Positions 44,653 through 53,084 of a DNA stretch of 64,000 nucleotides are shown here, one piece after another; within the stretch, counting starts at the first letter, position 1, and each line of letters begins with the position of its first letter. The notes under the pieces were generated by a model, which was given only the letters and a program-made list of their open reading frames with translations, was not told where the DNA came from and searched no databases. Source of the DNA: Streptomyces sp. NBC_00569 (lineage in GTDB: Bacteria > Actinomycetota > Actinomycetes > Streptomycetales > Streptomycetaceae); NCBI RefSeq assembly GCF_036345255.1, contig NZ_CP107783.1:2356001-2420000 (forward strand), given 5' to 3'. A program made the translations under genes and the position numbers.

Positions 44653-46322
44653 TTGCCGGTTCCCTTCTGGGCGGCGTCCTCGAATTCGGAGCGGCACTGC
44701 TCCCCGCCCTTGGCGAGGTAGTCCTTGACCAGGGCGTCGTAGTCCTTCATGGACTTGCGGCCGGAGATGATGTCCTTGAGCCCGTCCCCCTTGAGGGTGC
44801 CGAGGCTGCCGTAGCCCTTCGAGTCCCAGGTCGGCGACGTGTAGTCCAGGAAGTCGGACTTCACGAGCTTCGGAACGAGCTGGGTGTACGCCTCGTGCGC
44901 GTGCGTCACCGCGTCCTTCGACGTCGGCGAGAAGAGGGCCGGGACACCGGAGGCGAGCTTGCCCCAGGGGACGCCGATGTCCTGGCTGCCGGCGGGCGTG
45001 AGCACCGGGATGCCCTTGGCGTCGCGCTTGAAGTCGGTGCCCTCCACCCCGAAGTTGATCAGGGTGTACTCCTCGGTGCCGAAGGGCGCCGCGATGAAGT
45101 CGAGGAGTCGCAGGATCTGCTCGACGCGCGCCTTGGGGGCCTTCTTCACGAAGGACTCGCTGAGCGTGGCGTTGTCGGTCCAGGTGACCGCCTTCGACCC
45201 GACCGGCACGAAGGGCCGCACGTCGTAGCTCTTGTCGATGGCGGCCATCGCGTCGACGTAACCGCTGGAGGGCTGAAGGTAGGCGGGCATGCCGTCGTAG
45301 ACGTACGCGCCCTTGCCGTTCTTGAAGAGGTCCGTGTACTGGGCCTTCTGCGCGCCCGTCATCGCGAGGGTGCCGGGGTAGTAGCAGCCCGCCTTGTAGA
45401 GCTTGGCCGCCATCTCCACGGCGGAGCGGTACTCGTCGGTCTCGAGGTCGGCGGTGAACTTGCCGGTCTTCTCGTCCATGGACCAGAAGTAGGGCGCGCC
45501 TGCCGACATGGCGAGCATGCTGGTGGCGCCCGCGATGATCGCGTACTGCTTCTTCTTCGGCTGCGTCAGCTCCTTGCAGACCTCGAAGAAGCGGTCCAGG
45601 TCGGTGATCTGGTCGAGGCTGTCGACCCCGACCGTCTTGAACAGGTCGTGCCGGTAGAAGCCGGCGCCCGAGGTGCCGTAACGGGTGACCGGGACGCCGT
45701 AGAGCTTGTCTCCGTAGAGGGCCTGCTGCCACGCGCTCGCGGGGATCGCCGCGAGGTTCGGGTACGCCTTGACCTTGTCGCCGGACAGGAACGGCGTGAG
45801 GTCGGCGCACTCGGCGGCGAGGAAGGCGGCCTTGTGGTCGACGCCGCCGGACTCCGGGTACATGAAGACATCGGCGAGTTCGCCGCCCGCGACCATCGTC
45901 GAGAACTTCGCCGGGTAGTCGTCGGCGGCCACGGCGGTGATGTCGACCGTGCCACCGAGCCGCTTCTCGATCGCCTGCCAGGCGGTGTTCCTGCCGCGGG
46001 CCGGGGCGGGCGGCGCGTAGGTCTCGGTGAACGCCTTGACGGTCTTGGCGCCCTTGAGCGGAGCGCCCTGGACGGAGCGGGCCGGGGTCTTCGGGTAGCT
46101 GTAGAAGGCGTTGGGCACACCGGCGGCCGTACCGGGGAGGTCGGCCTTGACGGTGTTGGCCGTGACGGTGGACGGCAGCACCTTGCGGCTTTTCGCGGCG
46201 GACTTCTCGGCGGCGCCGCCGTCACCACAGGCGGTCAGCAGCGGGGCCGCGGCGAGTCCGAGGCCCAGGCCGAGGGATGTCCTCAGCAGGGTTCTGCGAT
46301 TGATGGGGGTGGAGCGCGGCAC
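44649..46322 (-). CDS. Extracellular sugar-binding lipoprotein (LipO/LplA-type)
   Basis: The protein of 557 residues begins with MPRSTPINRRTLLRTSLGLG, a twin-arginine-like start, and a lipobox LLTAC near residue 32. It is the large form of solute-binding protein that pairs with LplB- and YtcP-type permeases (ELADVFMYPES, YGVPVTRYGTSG, WTDNATLSESF). Such transporters take up oligosaccharides from polysaccharide breakdown, with an ATPase (MsiK-like) encoded elsewhere; none is present here. It is third in the leftward operon, 63 bp from the YtcP gene, and its stop overlaps the M1 start. Confidence 0.85.
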   Translation of the reverse strand: MPRSTPINRRTLLRTSLGLGLGLAAAPLLTACGDGGAAEKSAAKSRKVLPSTVTANTVKADLPGTAAGVPNAFYSYPKTPARSVQGAPLKGAKTVKAFTETYAPPAPARGRNTAWQAIEKRLGGTVDITAVAADDYPAKFSTMVAGGELADVFMYPESGGVDHKAAFLAAECADLTPFLSGDKVKAYPNLAAIPASAWQQALYGDKLYGVPVTRYGTSGAGFYRHDLFKTVGVDSLDQITDLDRFFEVCKELTQPKKKQYAIIAGATSMLAMSAGAPYFWSMDEKTGKFTADLETDEYRSAVEMAAKLYKAGCYYPGTLAMTGAQKAQYTDLFKNGKGAYVYDGMPAYLQPSSGYVDAMAAIDKSYDVRPFVPVGSKAVTWTDNATLSESFVKKAPKARVEQILRLLDFIAAPFGTEEYTLINFGVEGTDFKRDAKGIPVLTPAGSQDIGVPWGKLASGVPALFSPTSKDAVTHAHEAYTQLVPKLVKSDFLDYTSPTWDSKGYGSLGTLKGDGLKDIISGRKSMKDYDALVKDYLAKGGEQCRSEFEDAAQKGTGK

Positions 46323-46385
46323 GGTGAACTCCTCGGTGACGGAGGGGACATGGGCGCGGGGGGTGTGAGTGCGGACGGTGCGGCG

Positions 46386-47351
46386 TCAGCCCTTGATGGC
46401 GCCGGTGAGGACGCCCTTGGTGAAGTAGCGCTGGAGGAAGGGGTAGACGCACAGGATCGGTACGACGGCGATCACCAGGACGGCCATCTGTACGGCCTGC
46501 TGGGGCGCGAGGGCTTCGCCGGCCGAGGCGCCTTCGAGGGACTGGCCCTGGAGGACGAAGGTGCGCAGGACCATGGAGAGCGGCCACTTGTCGTTGTCGC
46601 TCAGGTAGAGCATCGCGTTGAAGAAGGCGTTCCAGTACGTCACCGCGTAGAACAGGCTGATCACGGCGATGACGGCCTTCGACAGCGGCAGCACGATGCG
46701 CACCAGGGTGCGCAGGTCGCCCGCGCCGTCCACCTTCGCGGCGTCGTACAGCTCCTCGGGCAGGTTCATGAAGAAGGAGCGCAGGACGACGAGGTTGAAC
46801 GCGCTGACCATGGTGGGCAGCACGAGTGAGGCGAGGGTGTTGTACAGGCCGAGTTCCTTGATGGTGAGGAACTTGGGGATGATGCCCGGGTCGAAGAGCA
46901 TCGTGAACAGGGCCGTCATGAGGATGAAGCGGGAGCCGGTGACCTCGCGGCGCGAGAGGCCGTACGCCATCCCGATGGTGACGAGGACGCTGGTCGCGGT
47001 GCCTACGAGGGTCACGCCGACGGAGATGAGCAGCGCGTGCGTGACGACCCCGCCGCTGAAGACCGTGCGGTACGCCTCCAGCGTCGGGTGGTCGGGCCAC
47101 AGGACCAGGCCGGGGCTGCGGATGATGTCGGACTGCGAGGCGAAGCTCGTGCCGATCACGCCGAGCAGCGGGTAGGCGACGGCCGCGACCACCAGGACCA
47201 GCACAAGTCCCTTGAGGAACAGGCCGGTTCGGGTGGGCTTCTCCATCCAGGGCGGGCGGCCGTCGGACACCCTGATGCCGGTCTCGGCCGGGGCGGCCGG
47301 CTTGCGTGTGCGGCGTCCGGCGGCCGCCGTCTGCGTCTCAGCGGTCAGCAC
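46386..47351 (-). CDS. Carbohydrate ABC transporter permease (YtcP-like)
   Basis: The 321-residue protein has about six membrane segments and the permease EAA-like loop ELYDAAKVDGAGDLRTLVRIVLPLSKAV. FDPGIIPKFLTIKELGL and ALAPQQAVQMAVLV occur in YtcP-type members. The GTG at 47351 overlaps the end of the LplB-like gene by 14 bp and follows GAAGGGGTG; a further upstream start would run deep into that gene. It forms a heterodimer with the neighbouring permease. Confidence 0.85.
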   Translation of the reverse strand: MLTAETQTAAAGRRTRKPAAPAETGIRVSDGRPPWMEKPTRTGLFLKGLVLVLVVAAVAYPLLGVIGTSFASQSDIIRSPGLVLWPDHPTLEAYRTVFSGGVVTHALLISVGVTLVGTATSVLVTIGMAYGLSRREVTGSRFILMTALFTMLFDPGIIPKFLTIKELGLYNTLASLVLPTMVSAFNLVVLRSFFMNLPEELYDAAKVDGAGDLRTLVRIVLPLSKAVIAVISLFYAVTYWNAFFNAMLYLSDNDKWPLSMVLRTFVLQGQSLEGASAGEALAPQQAVQMAVLVIAVVPILCVYPFLQRYFTKGVLTGAIKG

Positions 47352-48294
47352 CGCGGTACACCCCTTCGTGGCCGAGCCGGTGGGCGAACTTGTTGGCGCC
47401 GAGTACGAGGACGGTGCCGATGACCGCCTTGACCAGCCCCACGGCCGCCGACGTGCCCCAGTCGTTGTTCTTGATCCCGTGGAAGTACACGTAGGTGTCG
47501 AGGACCTCACCGGCGGCGGGGCCGACCGCGTCGCGCTGGAGCAGGATCTGCTCGAAGCCGACGGAGAGGATCTGCCCCAGGTTGAGGATCAGGAGCAGGA
47601 TGATCACCGGGGAGATGCCGGGCAGCGTGACGTGCCACAGGCGCCGGGCGCGCCCCGCCCCGTCGATGGCCGAGGCCTCGTACAGGCCCCGGTCGATGTT
47701 GAGCAGGGCGGCGAGCATGATGATCGTGCCCCAGCCCGCGTCCTTCCAGGCCACCTGGAGGGTGAGGAGCCACGGGAAGGCGGCCGGGTCGGTCGTCATG
47801 TCGTAGCGCGGCAGGCCGAGGTGGGCGAGGAGGTCGGGCAGGACGCCGGCGCCGCCGAGGATCTGCTGGAAGATCGAGACGATGATGACCCAGCCGATGA
47901 AGTGCGGCAGATAGACGACGCTCTGCACGAAGCGGCGGACCTTGTCGCTGACGATGCTGTTGAGCAGCAGCGCGAGGGCGATGGGGACCGGGAAGAAGAA
48001 CACCAGCTGGACGAGCGCGATCTTCAGCGTGTTGCCGGTCGCCGACCAGAACGCCGGGTCGGCGAAGGCGGACGTGAAGTTCGAGACGCCCGCCCAGGCG
48101 CTGTGCATGTAGCCCAGGTAGGGCTGGTAGTCCTGGAACGCCACCACGTAGCCGAGGAGCGGCACGTAGTGGAACACGCAGAAATAGAGCAGGCCCGGCA
48201 GGGTCAGCAGCAGCATGACCTTGTCCCGCTTGAGCCGCTGCCCCAGCGAGAGGCGGTGAACTGCCCGCGGCGGGGAGGGCGTTGTATCAGCCAT
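47338..48294 (-). CDS. Carbohydrate ABC transporter permease (LplB-like)
   Basis: The protein of 318 residues has six membrane segments, starting RDKVMLLLTLPGLLYFCVFHYVPLLGYVVAFQDY (a strong family signature of LplB/YteP-type permeases), and the EAA loop EASAIDGAGRARRLWHVTLPGISPVI. It is first in the leftward five-gene operon. The ATG at 48294 lies 15 bp from an operator-like site. The operon pairs it with the YtcP-like protein and the lipoprotein. Confidence 0.87.
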   Translation of the reverse strand: MADTTPSPPRAVHRLSLGQRLKRDKVMLLLTLPGLLYFCVFHYVPLLGYVVAFQDYQPYLGYMHSAWAGVSNFTSAFADPAFWSATGNTLKIALVQLVFFFPVPIALALLLNSIVSDKVRRFVQSVVYLPHFIGWVIIVSIFQQILGGAGVLPDLLAHLGLPRYDMTTDPAAFPWLLTLQVAWKDAGWGTIIMLAALLNIDRGLYEASAIDGAGRARRLWHVTLPGISPVIILLLILNLGQILSVGFEQILLQRDAVGPAAGEVLDTYVYFHGIKNNDWGTSAAVGLVKAVIGTVLVLGANKFAHRLGHEGVYRGADR

Positions 48295-48308
48295 GGGGCG
48301 GCAAGTTA

Positions 48309-48320
48309 GTAATCGGTTAC
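48309..48320. promoter_or_regulatory. LacI-type operator-like site before the permease operon
   Basis: GTAATCGGTTAC is a near-perfect 12-bp dyad (10 of 12 positions symmetric) with central CG. It is 15 bp upstream of the lplB-like start. It shares the CGnTTAC half with sites at 48483 and 51592. Confidence 0.55.
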
Positions 48321-48482
48321 CCCTCACGTCAATAGGACTGGGCAACACCCGGGTTCAGCGAGGTTTTCAACTGCCCGATCCTGACGGGTATTTGGCACTA
48401 TCTCGCGGTAAGGCGGGCGAGGACCGAGGTCGGCGCGCTTGACGCTCACCCCTCGTGATCCCTAGCGTTCGGTGACCTCATA

Positions 48483-48494
48483 GAACACGTTTAC
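48483..48494. promoter_or_regulatory. LacI-type operator-like site before the dehydrogenase gene
   Basis: GAACACGTTTAC has the same CGnTTAC half as the site at 48309. It is 14 bp upstream of the GTG at 48509 and just before the ribosome-binding site GGAGG. The rest of the divergent gap (48295..48508) shows no gene. Confidence 0.5.
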
Positions 48495-48508
48495 TGTCCG
48501 GAGGCAGG

Positions 48509-49579
48509 GTGCGTACCACTGACGAGTCGCCGGTCCAGGCCGACTCCGCCGGCTCCACACGGCCCCCACGCAGGCCCCGTACCGTCCTGGCGATGGACGC
48601 GGGGCTGCTCGACGACGTCTTCCCGCCCGCCGTACGGCTCCGGCTCGAGGAGTCCGCGGACATCCGGCCGCCGCAGGTGGTGAGCGAGTTCGCGAGTCCC
48701 GAGGCGGTGGCCGCGCTCGCCGAGTGCGAGGTCCTGCTGACCGGCTGGGGCTGCCCGCACATCGACACGGACGTGCTCGACCGGGCACCGCGGCTGCGCG
48801 CGGTGATCCACTCGGCGGGCACGGTCAAGACGTTCCTGACCCCCGAGGCGTACGGGCGCGGCATCGCGGTGTCGTCCGCCGCGGCCGCCAACGCCGTACC
48901 CGTGGCGGAGTTCACCCTCGCGGCGATCATCATGGGCGCCAAGCGGGCCTTCCCGCTGGCCCAGCTGTTCCGCTCCCGCCGCTCCCACCGCACCGCGGCC
49001 GACCTCGACCGCCACCACTGGCTCGGCACGCACGGCATCACCGTCGGCGTGGTCGGCGCCTCACGCACCGGCCGCAGGGTCATCCAGCTGCTGCGCTCCA
49101 TCGACGCCGACGTGCTGCTCCACGACCCGTACGTGAGCGACGCCGAGGCGGAGCTGCTCGGCGCCACCCGCACCGACCTCGACACCCTCGTCGCCACCAG
49201 CGACGTCGTGACCCTGCACGCGCCGTCCACCCCCCTCACCCACCGCCTGCTCGACGAGCGGCGCCTCGCGCTGATGCGCCCGGGCGCCCTCCTGATCAAC
49301 ACAGCACGCGGCCCGCTCGTCGACACCGAGGCCCTCACCGCGCACCTGGTCAGCGGCCGGATCGACGCCGTACTCGACGTCACGGACCCCGAGCCGCTGC
49401 CCGCCGACCACCCTCTGTGGGACCTGCCCAACGTCTTCATCACCCCGCACCTGGCGGGGGCGCAGGGCAACGAGGTGGGGCGGCTCGGCGCGCTCGCGGT
49501 CGACGAACTCGCCCGCTACGCGCGCGGGGTGCCGCTCAACCACCCCGTCCTCCTGGAGGAACTGGAGCGGATCGCGTGA
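48509..49579 (+). CDS. D-isomer-specific 2-hydroxyacid dehydrogenase family protein
   Basis: The 356-residue protein has the two-domain fold. The NAD-binding part contains GVVGASRTGRRVIQLLRSIDADVLLHDP (variant GxGxxG), LINTARGPLVDTEALTAHL with the catalytic Arg in NTARG, then DVTDPEPLPADHPLWDLPNVFITPHLAG (Glu and His in DPEP and TPHLAG). It reduces or oxidises a 2-keto or 2-hydroxy acid with NAD(P). In this locus a sugar-acid breakdown step is likely. The GTG at 48509 follows GGAGGCAG. The LacI regulator lies 134 bp downstream. Confidence 0.85.
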   Translation: MRTTDESPVQADSAGSTRPPRRPRTVLAMDAGLLDDVFPPAVRLRLEESADIRPPQVVSEFASPEAVAALAECEVLLTGWGCPHIDTDVLDRAPRLRAVIHSAGTVKTFLTPEAYGRGIAVSSAAAANAVPVAEFTLAAIIMGAKRAFPLAQLFRSRRSHRTAADLDRHHWLGTHGITVGVVGASRTGRRVIQLLRSIDADVLLHDPYVSDAEAELLGATRTDLDTLVATSDVVTLHAPSTPLTHRLLDERRLALMRPGALLINTARGPLVDTEALTAHLVSGRIDAVLDVTDPEPLPADHPLWDLPNVFITPHLAGAQGNEVGRLGALAVDELARYARGVPLNHPVLLEELERIA

Positions 49580-49713
49580 GCGGGGGCTCCGCGGACGCCC
49601 TAGGCTCTGCGCACGGGAGGGTCGCGGGACAGGTCGCGGGGCCCGCCGCGCAGACCGGCGACCAGGACGGTCACGAAGACCACGACGACCGCGACGACCA
49701 GGGGGAGGCCCGG

Positions 49714-50808
49714 ATGCCCCGGCAGGGCTCTACGGCGAACGGACGGCGCGCGACCGTCGTGGACGTGGCACGTCTCGCGGGCGTGTCGACCGCGACCGTG
49801 TCCCGCGTGATGAACCGCAACTACCCGGTCGCGGCCACCACCCGCGAGCGCGTCGAGGACGCCATGCGGGAGCTGGGCTATGTGGTCAACGCCCACGCCC
49901 GCGCACTGGCGGGTGTCTCCGGACGCACCGTCGGCATCATCATCAGCGACGTGGTCGACCCCTTCTACGCCTACATCGCACGCGGCGTGGAACGCGAGGC
50001 GACGGCGGGCGGCCGGCTCTGCCTGGTCTGCAGCACCCAGGGCGACCCGCAGCGCGAGCTGGCCTTCATCGAGCTGATGCACGAGCGCCGCGCCGACGCG
50101 GTGATCCTCGTCGGCGGCAGCGTCGCCGACCGCGGCTACCGCACGGAACTCGAACGCCGCGCCCGCGAACTGGACGCCGGCGGCTCGAAGCTCGTGCTGT
50201 GCGGCCGCCCCGCCCTCGGCAAGGACGCGCCCACGGTCGGGGTCGAGTACGACAACGAGGGCGGCGCCTTCGCGATCACCGACCACCTCCTGACCGAGGG
50301 CCACGAGCGGATCCTGTACCTGGGCGGCCCGCCTGGGCTCTCCACCACCAAGGAACGGATCGCCGGCCACCGTCGGGCCCTGGAGCAGCGCGGGCTGCCG
50401 CGCGATCCGGCGCTCGTGCAGCCCGGGGCGTTCAGCCGCCAGTTCGGCCACCGGCGGATGACGGAACTGCTGCGCGACGGGCCGGAGTTCACCGCCGTCT
50501 TCGCGGCCAACGACATCGTGGCGGCGGGCGCGGCCCAGGCCCTGGAAGAGGCCGGGATGCGGGTGCCGCAGGACGTCTCCCTCGTCGGCTACGACGACGT
50601 GCCCGTGGCGCAGGAGCTGCGGCCGCGCCTCACCACCGTGCACATCCCACTGGAGGAGATGGGCCGCCAGGCCGTGCGCGTCGCCCTGGCGGGCGGCGAC
50701 GAGGACGACTGGCGGGCCCCGACGACGGGCACGCTGCGCCTCGGTACGCATCTGGTGGTGCGCGACTCCGTGGCGGCGCCACGTGGGGTGCGCCGCCGCC
50801 GGGGGTGA
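49714..50808 (+). CDS. LacI-family transcriptional regulator of the glycan cluster
   Basis: The 364-residue protein has the LacI head piece ATVVDVARLAGVSTATVSRVMNR at residues 13 to 35, the hinge helix in NAHARALAG and the sensor fold from about residue 70. The sensor ends SLVGYDDVPVAQELRPRLTTV. GGGGGAGG lies just before the ATG at 49714. It sits among genes for a sugar transporter, a lyase and peptidases, so it is probably their repressor. Three similar operator-like sites occur upstream of the three transcription units. Confidence 0.88.
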   Translation: MPRQGSTANGRRATVVDVARLAGVSTATVSRVMNRNYPVAATTRERVEDAMRELGYVVNAHARALAGVSGRTVGIIISDVVDPFYAYIARGVEREATAGGRLCLVCSTQGDPQRELAFIELMHERRADAVILVGGSVADRGYRTELERRARELDAGGSKLVLCGRPALGKDAPTVGVEYDNEGGAFAITDHLLTEGHERILYLGGPPGLSTTKERIAGHRRALEQRGLPRDPALVQPGAFSRQFGHRRMTELLRDGPEFTAVFAANDIVAAGAAQALEEAGMRVPQDVSLVGYDDVPVAQELRPRLTTVHIPLEEMGRQAVRVALAGGDEDDWRAPTTGTLRLGTHLVVRDSVAAPRGVRRRRG

Positions 50809-50984
50809 ACTGCGCTCCGGCTCACGGCGCTCCGGTCCGGCTTCCGGCATCCCGAGACCCCGGCACCCCGGGATGCCGCGCCGCGGCTCACGGAGTTTGG
50901 GCTTTCGGCGTTCCAGGGTGCGGCGTTCCGGGTTGCGCGTCGTGGCTCACGACGTTCCGGGGTGCGACGCTCTGACTCGCGACG

Positions 50985-51480
50985 CTCTGGGATGGGACGC
51001 TCCGGTCCCGTTCACGGCACCCCGACTCGCGGCGCCCCGGTCCTGTTCACGGCACCCTGACTCGCGGCGCCCTGATCCGATTCACGGCACCTCGACTCGC
51101 GGCGCCCCGGTCCGATTCACGGCACCTCGACTCGCAGCGCCCCGGTCCGATTCACGGCACCTCGACTCGCCGCTCTGGCATACGGCGCTCCGACTCACGA
51201 TGCCCGGTTCGATTCACGACACCCCGGCTCGCAACGCTCCGACTCACAACGCGCCGGTCCCGTCCACGGAACCCCGGCTCACGATGCATCGGGCCGGCTC
51301 ACGGCACCCTGACTCGCGGCCCTGGCATACGGCGTTGCGGCTCACAACTCTCCGGTCCCGTCTGCGACACTCCGGCTCACGACGCCCCGGTCCCGCTCAC
51401 GGCACCCCGGCTCACGACGCCCCGGTCCGGTTTCACGGCACCCCAACTCGCGCCCCCGGCATGCCCCGCCGCCGCTCACG
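50985..51480. repeat. Degenerate tandem repeat, 35-bp period
   Basis: TTCACGGCACCTCGACTCGC and close variants begin at 51011, 51046, 51081, 51116 and 51151, exactly 35 bp apart. The unit continues as GGCGCCCCGGTCCGA. More divergent copies continue on both sides to about 50990 and 51480. Because 35 is not a multiple of three and the phase of the open frame changes, the apparent ORF here is unlikely to be coding. No other gene is present in the 50809..51662 gap. Confidence 0.8.
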
Positions 51481-51591
51481 GCTGGCTGCCCCGGACCCTT
51501 CAACGGCTTTCCGACCGGCTCTGTTCACCGGTTTCCGCCCTCAGCCCGTAGTAACAGACAGAAACTTGCCGGGCCCTCTTGCGGCGGGATA

Positions 51592-51603
51592 GCAAACGCT
51601 TAC
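51592..51603. promoter_or_regulatory. LacI-type operator-like site before the M60 gene
   Basis: GCAAACGCTTAC is an imperfect dyad with central CG and shares the CGnTTAC half with 48309 and 48483. It lies 60 bp before the start at 51663. It probably controls the three-gene rightward operon. Confidence 0.5.
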
Positions 51604-51662
51604 ATGCTGGCGCGCAGCCCGCACATCACTCCGATGCTGTTGATCCCCATGGGAGTCTCTGG

Positions 51663-53045
51663 ATGCGCCCTGCCCGTATGCCCTCCGCCACCCCGGCCGA
51701 CGCCGTTTCCCCCGCCGACACCCCCGCCACCTCGGGCTTCTCCCGTCGTGCGGTGCTCGCCACCCTGGCCGGCGCGGGAGCCGCCACGCTCCTCGGCGCC
51801 GGCACCGCACACGCCCACGCAACGGGCGGTGTCACCGTCCCGCTCATCGCGCGCCCCTCCGCCGAGACGGAGCGCCTGCGCCTCGGACAGGCCCTGCGCG
51901 CCACCGAGTTCCAGCCGACCGGGCAGTACGTCCCGGCCGGGACCGCGCTGCGCTTCGACGTGCTGCCCTACGACGGCCTCGTGCCGACGCTCTGGATCGG
52001 GCAGTGGGACTACTACGGCACGGTGACGGAACCGCGCAGCTATGCGCTGAAGCCCGGCGCCAACACGGTCACCGACCCGCATGGCGGTCCCGTCTACTTC
52101 TCCCTCGAAGGCCACGGCGAGCGTGCCGCCGTGAAGTTCAGGACGGGCTCCGCCGCGATGCCCGTCTTCACGCTCGGCCACACCTCCGAGGCCGACTACC
52201 AGCGGCAGTTGGACACCCTCACCGACGTTCCGGTGGTCGAGCTGCACGCGCCGCGCACCATCATGACGCTGACGCGCGACGGCGCGCTCCTGTACCGCGA
52301 CCAGGACCACGCGGCCCTGCTCCGGCTCGTCGAGGAGATCATCGAGGCCGAGTCGCGGATCAGCGGGCTCGACGGGTCGAAGCCGGTGCACCGGCCGAAG
52401 GCGGGCGGCTACCACTTCACCGAGGTGTCGGTGGTCCCGTCCGGCGTCGGGGCCTACGCCACACACGGCTACAACGGCTTCCCGCGCGCCTATCTCGACC
52501 GCGCCACCACCGTCGACGGTCTGCGCACCCGGGGCTGGGGCCTCTACCACGAACTCGGGCACCTGCATCAGCAGATGGCGTACAAGCCGACCGGCCTGAC
52601 CGAGGTCACGGTCAACATCTACTCGCTCGCGGTGCAGCGTGCCCTCGGCCAGCCGTCCAATCTGCTGACCGTCGACCCGAAGACCGGCCTCAACCCCTTC
52701 CAGTCCGCACGCGCGAAGTTCGGCACGGACGGGCTGACGTACGAGAAGTCCTTCGGCGCCTACGAGAAGCTCGTGCCGCTGCGGCAGTTGGAACTGGCCT
52801 TCGGTGACGACTTCTGGCCGCGCCTGCACCGGCTGGTGCGCGAGGAGAACCCGCAGTCCGAATACACCGAGACCGCCAAGCGGTACCGCGCCCTGTCGAC
52901 CTACGCCAGTCGTGTCTCCGGCCGCGACCTCACGGACTTCTTCGTCCGCGACTGGGCCTTCCCCATCGACGCCACCGGACTGGCCGAGATCGCCGCGCTC
53001 CAGCTGCCGAAGCCGACCGTCGAGCCGGCCACGCTGACCGACTGA
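51663..53045 (+). CDS. Secreted M60-family (enhancin-like) metallopeptidase
   Basis: The 460-residue protein has a Tat signal (SGFSRRAVLATLAGAGAATLL, residues about 24 to 44). The M60 zinc motif is H296-E297-L-G-H300 with Glu314, matching HExxHx(8-28)E; before it come GWGLYHELGHLHQQ and YNGFPRAYLDR. M60 peptidases cleave glycoproteins, including mucins, around sugar-bearing residues. The protein is exported folded. I chose ATG 51663 because a longer reading upstream gains no conservation; the start at residue 6 is also possible. It heads an operon with the PL8 lyase (40 bp gap). Confidence 0.87.
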   Translation: MRPARMPSATPADAVSPADTPATSGFSRRAVLATLAGAGAATLLGAGTAHAHATGGVTVPLIARPSAETERLRLGQALRATEFQPTGQYVPAGTALRFDVLPYDGLVPTLWIGQWDYYGTVTEPRSYALKPGANTVTDPHGGPVYFSLEGHGERAAVKFRTGSAAMPVFTLGHTSEADYQRQLDTLTDVPVVELHAPRTIMTLTRDGALLYRDQDHAALLRLVEEIIEAESRISGLDGSKPVHRPKAGGYHFTEVSVVPSGVGAYATHGYNGFPRAYLDRATTVDGLRTRGWGLYHELGHLHQQMAYKPTGLTEVTVNIYSLAVQRALGQPSNLLTVDPKTGLNPFQSARAKFGTDGLTYEKSFGAYEKLVPLRQLELAFGDDFWPRLHRLVREENPQSEYTETAKRYRALSTYASRVSGRDLTDFFVRDWAFPIDATGLAEIAALQLPKPTVEPATLTD

Positions 53046-53084
53046 CCCGACTGACGTGACCGACCCGGAGGGGACCCACCGCAC

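Noticed and set aside
44653..45810. Long N-terminal extension of the M1 peptidase
   Set aside because: It lies in a shadow frame of the binding-protein gene; the signal peptide begins at GTG 44652.
48724..49713. Open frame extending the LacI regulator far upstream
   Set aside because: It is a second frame of the 2-hydroxyacid dehydrogenase gene; the HTH and a strong ribosome-binding site place the start at 49714.
50985..51480. CRISPR array
   Set aside because: The 35-bp units are contiguous, with no unique spacers, and no cas genes are near.
50783..51592. A 269-codon open frame between the LacI and M60 genes
   Set aside because: It runs through the 35-bp tandem repeat, whose period shifts the reading frame at each unit. 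Composition is Pro/Arg/His-rich and there is no start signal.
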